DNA from: Actinacidiphila glaucinigra | GTDB taxonomy: Bacteria > Actinomycetota > Actinomycetes > Streptomycetales > Streptomycetaceae | Reading direction: 5' to 3' | Length of the DNA stretch: 64,000 nucleotides | Assembly (NCBI RefSeq): GCF_900188405.1 | Contig: NZ_FZOF01000005.1 | Span: forward strand, 186,001-250,000 | Shown here: piece by piece, positions 7,368 to 12,665 of the stretch | How positions within the stretch are numbered: the stretch's first letter is position 1 | How the letters are laid out: every line of letters begins with the position of its first letter | Notes under the pieces: model-generated | Seen by the model: only the letters and a program-made list of their open reading frames with translations | Databases searched by the model: none | Told to the model about the DNA's origin: nothing | Position numbers and translations under genes: made by a program

Positions 7368-8642
7368 TCAGGCGGTCGCGGTCGCGCTGGTGGCGGTGTA
7401 GCGGTTGGCGGGGCGGGCCAGACCGAGCAACCCGCGCAGGGTGCGGGCCTCGTAGGCCTCCCGGAACGCGCCGCGGCGCTGCAGCTCGGGCACCAGCCCC
7501 CGGGTGATCGCCGGCAGGTCGTGGCCGATCACCGCGGGGCGCAGCCGGAAGCCCGTGAGCCCGGCCCGCCGCCACTCCAGCAGCAGGTCCGCGAGGCCGG
7601 CGGGCGTGCCGGCGAAGACCTTCGCGTCGCTGGTGTACGGCGTGCCGGCGAGGCCGTCCAGCCGCCCCAGGCGGGCCCGCGCCGCTCCGGCGTCGTCGTC
7701 GAGGAGGACCACGAGGTCGCCGAAGACGTGCAGGGTTTCCCGCTCCCGGCCGGCCGCCTCCTGCGCGGCACGTATCCCGGTGACGATCGCGCGGGCCTGG
7801 TCGCCGTCGTGCGGGGTCACGTAGCCGACGTCCGCGGCGCGGGCCACGAGCCGGTACGGCACGCCGCTGTGGGCGAGGGCGCTGACGACGGGCTGGCCCT
7901 GGGGCGGCCGGGGCGTGATGGAGGGGCCCTTGACGCTGAAGTACCGGCCCTCGAAGTCGATGTAGTGGAGCTTGTCGCGGTCGATGAAGCGGCCGGTGGC
8001 GACGTCGCGGATCTCGGCGTCGTCCTCCCAGCTGTCCCAGAGGCGGCGCACCACCTCGACGTGGTCGGCCGCCTCGTCGAAGAGACCGGCGACCAGCTCC
8101 CGCACGGCCGGGGTGTCCAGGTCCCCGAGGCCGAACGGGGGGATGGCGCGCCTGCCGAAGTGCGCCGCCTCGTTCGGCCGGGCCGATACCTGGACGCGCA
8201 GACCGGCCCGGCCGGTGCTCACGTAGTCCAGGGTGGCGATGGCCTTGGAGACGTGGAACGGCTCGGTGTGGGTCGCGACCACCGTCGGCACCAGACCGAT
8301 GTGCCGGGTCAGCGGGGCCACCCGGGCGGCGACCAGGACGGCGTCGAGGCGGCCGCGCACCTGGTCGGTACGGCCGTCGGGTTCGATGGGGTGGGAGGAC
8401 TGCGGACCGAGGGAGTCCTCGATCGTCACGAAGTCGAGCAGCCCCCGCTCGGCCTCGGTGACGACGTCCTGCCAGTAGCGGGCGGTGAGCAGTTCACGGG
8501 GCCGCGCCGCGGGCTCACGCCACGCGGCCGGGTGCCAGCCGGCCCCGTCGAGGGCGACGGCGAGGTGCAGCGGGGCGTGCGCGGGCGGTGAACCGGCGGA
8601 GGAGTACGCGGAGGGGTACGGCGAAGAGAGGTCCGACGACAC
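7368..8642 (-). CDS. LLM-class flavin-dependent oxidoreductase (NtaA/SnaA-related)
   Basis: The 424-aa protein starts at GTG 8642 with AGGAAGG nine bases upstream. It contains HLAVALDGAGWHPAAWRE, a YWQDVVTEAERGLLDFVTIEDSL segment, RHIGLVPTVVATHTEPFHVSKAIATLDYVSTGRAGLRVQVS (fragments of the FMN-binding barrel) and a PVVSALAHSGVPYRLVARAADVGYV loop in place of the usual QAGxSExGR. It is a more divergent member of the long monooxygenase family. First structural gene after leader peptide 1; between them is a perfect nine-base-pair hairpin. Confidence 0.85.
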   Translation of the reverse strand: MSSDLSSPYPSAYSSAGSPPAHAPLHLAVALDGAGWHPAAWREPAARPRELLTARYWQDVVTEAERGLLDFVTIEDSLGPQSSHPIEPDGRTDQVRGRLDAVLVAARVAPLTRHIGLVPTVVATHTEPFHVSKAIATLDYVSTGRAGLRVQVSARPNEAAHFGRRAIPPFGLGDLDTPAVRELVAGLFDEAADHVEVVRRLWDSWEDDAEIRDVATGRFIDRDKLHYIDFEGRYFSVKGPSITPRPPQGQPVVSALAHSGVPYRLVARAADVGYVTPHDGDQARAIVTGIRAAQEAAGRERETLHVFGDLVVLLDDDAGAARARLGRLDGLAGTPYTSDAKVFAGTPAGLADLLLEWRRAGLTGFRLRPAVIGHDLPAITRGLVPELQRRGAFREAYEARTLRGLLGLARPANRYTATSATATA

Positions 8643-8675
8643 GACGGGTGCCTTCCTGATCGGCCACAGGTCTCA

Positions 8676-8698
8676 CCGGCCCTCGTCCGGAGGGCCGG
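8676..8698 (-). promoter_or_regulatory. Hairpin between leader peptide 1 and the monooxygenase operon
   Basis: CCGGCCCTC at 8676-8684 and GAGGGCCGG at 8690-8698 form a perfect nine-pair stem with a five-base loop. It lies 15 bases after the leader stop and 34 bases before the first structural start. No T-tract follows, so it may act as a pausing or Rho-linked attenuator or as a translational switch rather than an intrinsic terminator. Confidence 0.6.
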
Positions 8699-8712
8699 CG
8701 GGCGGATGGGGA

Positions 8713-8838
8713 TCAGGAACGACAGAGGGAGCCGGCCACGCGCTGCAGGTCGATGTGCGCGCGGGAGTACAGCAGGACCCCGTGGACCGGGGCGGGGACC
8801 GCGACGGGTGTGCGGGACTCGGTCGGCACGACCGTCAC
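8713..8838 (-). CDS. Leader peptide 1 (41 aa) of the monooxygenase operon
   Basis: A GTG start at 8838 behind GGAGGGAGCGGAG opens a 41-codon ORF that ends YSRAHIDLQRVAGSLCRS. This C-terminal pattern (Arg-x-His-x-Asp-Leu-x-Arg-Val...Leu-Cys-Arg) is that of the putative leader peptides found before sulfur and cysteine genes in streptomycetes. The single cysteine codon is the third codon from the end, where stalling on charged or uncharged tRNA-Cys could set the fold of the following hairpin. Two more leaders of the same design occur at 9168 and 12269. Confidence 0.75.
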   Translation of the reverse strand: MTVVPTESRTPVAVPAPVHGVLLYSRAHIDLQRVAGSLCRS

Positions 8839-9167
8839 CTCCGCTCCCTCCGGGGCTGCGCCGTCGCGCCGTACCGTAGGCACGGCACCGAGGGCGTGTC
8901 AACGCCCCCGTCTCACATGGTGAGCGTTCCGATGAGACGCGAACGGGTCCCTTGACGCCCGGGGTTTGACGACTCGACACTGATGGGCAGGTCACGATCG
9001 TCAGCGCCCACGACGCCGCCCCGCGGCGCGGTGGGTCATCGGCCCCGGCCCGCTGACCGGCAACCCTCACATCGCGGTGGGGTGCCCCGGGTGACGACCT
9101 GGTCCCGCCGGTGCGGCGGGGCAAGCGCGGTCTCGCGTCCGGCGGGCCCCGAGCCGGGGAGGCGGAC
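8839..9167. other. Divergent intergenic region between two leader peptides
   Basis: This 329-base gap separates two divergent leader ORFs. It holds the leftward promoter at 8873-8902 and a CTCACATGGTGAG inverted repeat at 8914-8926. For the rightward leader there is a possible TTGACG at 8954-8959, but no convincing -10 at the right distance. No protein gene is supported: the ORFs here have low-complexity Arg/Pro products. Confidence 0.5.
8873..8902 (-). promoter_or_regulatory. Promoter of leader peptide 1 operon
   Basis: Reading leftward, TTGACA at 8902-8897, an 18-base spacer and TACGGT at 8878-8873 give a good vegetative promoter. The predicted transcript start near 8866 leaves a 28-base 5' leader before the GTG at 8838. 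Confidence 0.6.
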
Positions 9168-9254
9168 ATGCCCAGGGCACGAGCCCTCCTCCTGACCCGG
9201 CGCCTGCACATCGACTTCCTGCGCGTCTGCAGCTCGTCCGGCGCGGCCGGCTGA
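9168..9254 (+). CDS. Leader peptide 2 (28 aa) upstream of the GST-fold gene
   Basis: An ATG at 9168 preceded by GGGGAGG starts a 28-codon ORF with the segment TRRLHIDFLRVCSSSGAAG. The Arg-Leu-His-Ile-Asp-Phe-Leu-Arg-Val-Cys core matches leader 1 (RAHIDLQRV) and leader 3 (RYVDLRRTC). The stop at 9252-9254 is 27 bases before an eight-pair hairpin that precedes the GST-fold gene. This arrangement suggests cysteine- or sulfur-responsive attenuation. Confidence 0.72.
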   Translation: MPRARALLLTRRLHIDFLRVCSSSGAAG

Positions 9255-9281
9255 CACCCACCCAGGACCTTCAGCCGTCCC

Positions 9282-9313
9282 GCCGCCGGTGCCCCCATGG
9301 AGCGGCCGGCGGC
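9282..9313 (+). promoter_or_regulatory. Hairpin between leader peptide 2 and the GST-fold gene
   Basis: GCCGCCGG at 9282-9289 pairs with CCGGCGGC at 9306-9313 around a 16-base loop. It sits between the leader stop and the ribosome-binding site GAGAGGGC of the next gene, mirroring the stem downstream of leader 1. Confidence 0.5.
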
Positions 9314-9334
9314 CCGCCACGCCTTGGAGAGGGC

Positions 9335-10123
9335 ATGACCGAGACGATCCCGCACGACCCCGGCCTCCACGTCTCCTGTTCCGCGCTGCCGCGCACGTCC
9401 CGCCCCGACCGCTTCCGCAGCCGCATCGGTGTCGACCTCGCCGGCGGCTTCTACCCGGCGCCGCGCCGCTACGAGTTGTTCCTGTCGCCGGGATGCCCGC
9501 TCTCGCAGCGGGTCGCCATCACCCTCGACCTGCTGGGGCTGCGGGACTCCGTCGTCACGACGCCCGTTCCCGCGGGGGCCGCCGGCGGCACCGCCCGCGC
9601 CGCGCTGCGCGGGGCCTACGAGGCCACATGGCACCGCTACGACGGGCCGCTCACCGTGCCCGCGCTGTGCGACCGGTGGACGGGGCGGGTCGTCAGCAAC
9701 CACACCCCGGACATCCTCGGGGACCTCACGGGCCGCCTCGGCGCCGAGGGGTGTGCTCCCGCGCACCCGCTGTGTCCCCCGGCGCTCCTGGCCGGCATCG
9801 AGGCCGTCCGGCACACGGTGGACGCGGGGCTCACCCGTGCCGCGCGGCGGGCCGCGCAGGGGGCGCCGTCCGGCCGCGGCGCGGCCCTGCGGACCCTGCA
9901 CACCACCCTCGGCCTGCTGGACCGACGGCTGGCCCGCGGCGGGCCCCACGTCCTGGGCGCCCATCTGACCGCGGCCGACGTCGACCTGTGGGTCGCCCTC
10001 GTCCACCTCCCGGGCGGCCTGCTCCCGCCCTACGCCCGTCTCACGGCGTACGTCGCCCGGCTGGACCGGCACCCGGCGTTCCACGCGCAGCGGACGGCGG
10101 CCACCCTCGCGCCCACCGCATGA
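9335..10123 (+). CDS. Glutathione-transferase-fold protein related to glutathionyl-hydroquinone reductases
   Basis: The 262-aa protein has the ECM4/YqjG (xi-class) layout: GGFYPAPRRYELFLSPGCPLSQRV places Cys54 at the catalytic site (normally ACPWAHR), YDGPLTVPALCDRWTGRVVSN is the cis-Pro/SN region, and HVLGAHLTAADVDLWVALVHL is the helical GST_C domain. It is about 60 residues shorter than typical members. Streptomycetes make mycothiol rather than glutathione, so the thiol partner may be mycothiol or an imported glutathione conjugate. Its own leader peptide lies upstream, suggesting control by sulfur supply. Confidence 0.78.
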   Translation: MTETIPHDPGLHVSCSALPRTSRPDRFRSRIGVDLAGGFYPAPRRYELFLSPGCPLSQRVAITLDLLGLRDSVVTTPVPAGAAGGTARAALRGAYEATWHRYDGPLTVPALCDRWTGRVVSNHTPDILGDLTGRLGAEGCAPAHPLCPPALLAGIEAVRHTVDAGLTRAARRAAQGAPSGRGAALRTLHTTLGLLDRRLARGGPHVLGAHLTAADVDLWVALVHLPGGLLPPYARLTAYVARLDRHPAFHAQRTAATLAPTA

Positions 10124-10195
10124 CGCACGGAGCCGTTCCCGCCCTGGGCGTGTACGCCGAGCGCGGGAACGGCTCCGGGTGCGCGTGCGGCCCGT

Positions 10196-10702
10196 TCAGG
10201 CGTCCTCGGCCGGAAGGGCGTACAGAGCGGGGAGGTTGACCACGATCGCCTCCTGGGTGCTGCGGGCGATGACGACCACGGCCTCCTCGCCGGGGTCGGG
10301 GTTCTCCTCGCGGTGCGGCACGAACGGGGGGACGAAGACGTAGTCGCCTGGCGAGGTGCGCAGGCGCACCTCCTCGGGAGCGTCACCCGAGTCGTCGAGG
10401 AAGACGAACTCGGGGTGCCCGCTCACCACGTAGATCGCGGTCTCGGACTCGCCGTGGTGGTGGTCGGAGGACGAGGTCGCCGGGGCGACGTGGGTCTGGC
10501 CCATCCAGAGCCTCTCCGACCCCGCGGTCCGCCCGCTGACGGCGGCGAACCTGCGCATCCCGCCGGTCTGCGCGGTCTCCCCGTCCAGGGCGTCCGCGCG
10601 GATGTGGTGCAGCCGCGTGTGCAGGGACGCCGCCCCGGGCCCGGACGGGTCGTGGAGATGGGGGTGGAAGCCTTCGCCGGGGTTCGTCAGGGGCTCGCTC
10701 AT
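10196..10702 (-). CDS. Cupin domain protein
   Basis: The 168-aa protein carries a single RmlC-type cupin: TSSSDHHHGESETAIYVVSGHPEF (metal-binding His/His/Glu set) and SPGDYVFVPPFVPHREENPD (second motif with His). Such proteins are metal-dependent dioxygenases, isomerases or sensors; the acidic N-terminus (GEGFHPHLHDPSG) adds more His. Its promoter places the ATG at the transcript start. Position within the island next to Rrf2 makes a role in sulfur metabolism, for example a cysteine-dioxygenase-like activity, possible but unproven. Confidence 0.8.
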   Translation of the reverse strand: MSEPLTNPGEGFHPHLHDPSGPGAASLHTRLHHIRADALDGETAQTGGMRRFAAVSGRTAGSERLWMGQTHVAPATSSSDHHHGESETAIYVVSGHPEFVFLDDSGDAPEEVRLRTSPGDYVFVPPFVPHREENPDPGEEAVVVIARSTQEAIVVNLPALYALPAEDA

Positions 10703-10709
10703 GGCCGGG

Positions 10710-10739
10710 ACGCTAGGGCGGCCCCGAAAAGGATGTCAA
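10710..10739 (-). promoter_or_regulatory. Leaderless promoter of the cupin gene with overlapping inverted repeat
   Basis: Reading leftward, TTGACA at 10739-10734, an 18-base spacer and TAGCGT at 10715-10710 lie seven bases before the ATG at 10702, so the mRNA would be leaderless. AAAGGA (10728-10733) and TCCTTT (10746-10751) form an inverted repeat over the -35, a likely operator. Confidence 0.6.
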
Positions 10740-10761
10740 GAAGTGTCCTTTGGGCTTCACC

Positions 10762-10779
10762 TGCGGCAACGCTGCCGCA
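10762..10779. promoter_or_regulatory. Inverted repeat upstream of the Rrf2 gene
   Basis: TGCGGCA-ACGC-TGCCGCA is a perfect 7-4-7 inverted repeat in the divergent gap between the cupin and Rrf2 genes. It is a candidate operator for Rrf2 autoregulation; no family consensus was matched. Confidence 0.4.
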
Positions 10780-10840
10780 ATGAACGAGCGCGGTGGTGGA
10801 ACCCCCGGGCGGCGCGGCCCGGTTCGGGCATGATGGGCCC

Positions 10841-11275
10841 ATGCACATCTCCGCGAAGGCGGACTACGCCACGCGGGCTCTGCTGGAGCTCGCCTGTGAG
10901 CCTGCCCGCCCCCTGACCTGCGAGGCCATCGCCTCCGCGCAGCAGATCCCGTTCCGCTTCCTGAAGTCCGTGGTGGGCGAGCTGCGCAGGGCCGGGCTGG
11001 TGCGCAGTCAGCGCGGCTGCGAGGGCGGCTACTGGCTCGGCCGGCCCGCCGGCGAGATCACCCTTCTGGACGTGGCGCGCGCCGTGGACGGCGAGTTGAT
11101 CACCCTGCGGGGCGAGTCGCTGGCCGGACTCGGCTACCCCGGTCCGGCGGCGGGGCTGCCGGGGGTGTGGCGCCAGGTCGAGGCGGGCGCGGCGGCGGTC
11201 CTGGGCGGTGTGACCCTGGCCTCGCTGCTGCCGGCCGGCTCGGCGGAAGGGCTGGACCGGAAGGGAGCCGCGTGA
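10841..11275 (+). CDS. Rrf2-family transcriptional regulator
   Basis: The 144-aa protein MHISAKADYATRALLELA... has the Rrf2 winged-helix: PLTCEAIASAQQIPFRFLKSVVGELRRAGLV is the helix-turn-helix and SQRGCEGGYWLGRPAGEITLLDVARAVDG the wing. The three-cysteine Fe-S cluster found in IscR/NsrR around residue 90-110 is absent, as in CymR, the cysteine-metabolism repressor of Bacillus. Given the island, a sulfur-responsive regulator is the best guess. The start at 10841 has a CATGAT hexamer just upstream and may be leaderless. Its stop overlaps the next start in GTGA. Confidence 0.85.
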   Translation: MHISAKADYATRALLELACEPARPLTCEAIASAQQIPFRFLKSVVGELRRAGLVRSQRGCEGGYWLGRPAGEITLLDVARAVDGELITLRGESLAGLGYPGPAAGLPGVWRQVEAGAAAVLGGVTLASLLPAGSAEGLDRKGAA

Positions 11276-12180
11276 CGGCCGCAGCCGCCCCGCCGGCCGT
11301 GGAGGTGGTGGAGTACACCGATCCGCTGTGCCCCTGGGCCTGGGGCTCGGAGCCGGTGTTCCGCAGGCTGCGGGCGGCGCTGGCCGGCCGGGTGCGGTGG
11401 CGCCGCGTACACGGCGTCCTGTTCGACGCGGACGACGACCCGCCACCCGACCCGGCCGCGGAGACCGCCTGGTACGCGCGCCACGTCGAGGAGATCGGCG
11501 CGCACACCGGTGCGCCGTGGGCTCGGCGGCTGAGCCGGGTGGCGGCGACCTCCTGGCCCGCCTCGCTGGTCGCCAAGGCCGCCGAACTGCAGGGCGAGGA
11601 GGTCGCCGGGCGGGTGCTGCGCAGGCTCCGGGAGACTGTCTTCGTGCTCGGGGAGCCCGCCGACACACCCGCGCTCGCGCTGGCCGCGGTGCGCGGCACG
11701 CCGGGCCTGGACCCTGTGCGGCTCGCGGCCGAAGCGGCGGCCGGTGACGTCCTGGAGCGGGTACGGGCCGACCGGGCGGAGGCGCGCCGCCCGGTGCGCG
11801 AGGTGCTGTCGGTGCGGAGCGCGTCGCCGCACCCCGGCGCGGCCAAGGAGACCGGCGACGGCGGGCACCGGTACGCGCTGCCGACGCTGCTCGTGCGCTC
11901 CCCGGCCGGGCGGCGCGTGGTGCCCGGCTGGCGGCCCTACGAGGAGTACGCCTGCGCCGTCGAGGAGTTGGGCCCGGGACTGCCGCGCACCCCGGCCCCG
12001 CTGCCTCCGGCCGAGGCGCTGCGGCGCTACGGAAGCCTCACCGATCCCGAGCGGGCGCTGCTGGCCGCGGGCCCCTGGCCGCCGCCGGAGGCGGTCCGGG
12101 TGGACACCGGCAACGGGCCCCTGTGGCTGCACCCCGAGGAGGCCGCGACGCACCCGGCCACCGCTCGCGGCTCGCGCTGA
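11272..12180 (+). CDS. DsbA-family thiol oxidoreductase (FrnE-like)
   Basis: The 302-aa protein starts at GTG 11272, overlapping the Rrf2 stop by four bases, with AAGGGAG upstream. The start VVEYTDPLCPWAWGSEPVFRRL is a DsbA-type thioredoxin strand with CPWAW, where the second active-site cysteine is Ala-Trp, so only one cysteine remains. The helical insertion (residues about 70-190) and a later PTLLVRSPAGRRVVPGW cis-Pro strand match the FrnE/2-hydroxychromene isomerase branch. No signal peptide, so cytosolic. Coupling to Rrf2 suggests thiol or redox linked duty. Confidence 0.8.
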   Translation: MTAAAAPPAVEVVEYTDPLCPWAWGSEPVFRRLRAALAGRVRWRRVHGVLFDADDDPPPDPAAETAWYARHVEEIGAHTGAPWARRLSRVAATSWPASLVAKAAELQGEEVAGRVLRRLRETVFVLGEPADTPALALAAVRGTPGLDPVRLAAEAAAGDVLERVRADRAEARRPVREVLSVRSASPHPGAAKETGDGGHRYALPTLLVRSPAGRRVVPGWRPYEEYACAVEELGPGLPRTPAPLPPAEALRRYGSLTDPERALLAAGPWPPPEAVRVDTGNGPLWLHPEEAATHPATARGSR

Positions 12181-12221
12181 CGGGCCTCTGAGGCGCTGTC
12201 AGGAGCGCGTCCCGCCAAATG

Positions 12222-12239
12222 AGACACCAATTGGTGTCT
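12222..12239. promoter_or_regulatory. Perfect 18-bp palindromic operator before leader peptide 3
   Basis: AGACACCAATTGGTGTCT is a perfect palindrome ending one base before a TTGACA -35 element. Its place and symmetry make it a strong candidate operator for the ABC transporter operon; the nearby Rrf2 or the LysR at 21856 are possible binders. Confidence 0.7.
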
Positions 12240-12240
12240 A

Positions 12241-12277
12241 TTGACAGGCGCTCTGGGTGCTCGCCAGGATGAACAGC
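12241..12277 (+). promoter_or_regulatory. Promoter of leader peptide 3 / ABC transporter operon
   Basis: TTGACA at 12241-12246, an 18-base spacer and CAGGAT at 12265-12270 put the transcript start at about 12277, adjacent to an in-frame ATG at 12278. The leader would then be translated as a leaderless 24-codon ORF. Confidence 0.55.
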
Positions 12278-12352
12278 ATGCTCACGACGCACCCCGGTGT
12301 GGTGTGCCGCTACGTGGACCTGCGGCGCACCTGCAGCGCCCTCTGTCGCTGA
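12269..12352 (+). CDS. Leader peptide 3 (27 or 24 aa) of the ABC transporter operon
   Basis: Two in-frame ATGs at 12269 and 12278 open a short ORF ending VVCRYVDLRRTCSALCR. It contains three cysteines and the Arg-Tyr-Val-Asp-Leu-Arg-Arg core shared with leaders 1 and 2. The downstream ATG coincides with the predicted transcript start, like the leaderless cysteine-attenuator ORFs of mycobacteria. It lies 313 bases before the solute-binding protein gene, a long C-rich untranslated segment. Confidence 0.75.
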   Translation: MNSMLTTHPGVVCRYVDLRRTCSALCR

Positions 12353-12665
12353 CCGGCCGCCGCCCACGGCCCACAGGCGCCTGACCGTATCCGTCGGCAC
12401 CGGCCGCGCCGCCGCCCCGTCGAGCCGCGCCCGCCGTCCGCGCCGCCCCTTTCGCGCTCCGCCGCCTTCCCCCACCGCATCCCGGTGAGTCCCCGCGTGC
12501 CCCCGAACGCCCTGCCCTGAGCGCGGCGTGCCCGATGTGTGCTTCCGAGCCGCGTCGGCACGACCGTCCCGGCACGACGGCGTCGGGCGCGGGTGCGCGC
12601 CGTGCCCGCCGCCGCGCCCCCGCCTGCCCCGAGCAGGTCCGGGGGCCCTCGAAGAAAGCACTGAC
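12353..12665 (+). other. Long C-rich untranslated segment between leader 3 and the transporter
   Basis: This 313-base stretch contains no credible gene. Its first half is strongly C-rich and G-poor on the sense strand (around 12390-12490), the composition expected of a Rho-loading site. A small Pro/Arg-rich ORF is present but has no ribosome-binding site. The region is a natural place for conditional termination. Confidence 0.5.

Noticed and set aside
8983..9195. 70-aa rightward ORF overlapping leader peptide 2
   Set aside because: It lacks a ribosome-binding site and is in another frame from the leader with the conserved signature.
12353..12490. Small Pro/Arg-rich ORF after leader 3 as a gene
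   Set aside because: It lacks a ribosome-binding site and its product is a low-complexity run; the region is better seen as an untranslated leader.
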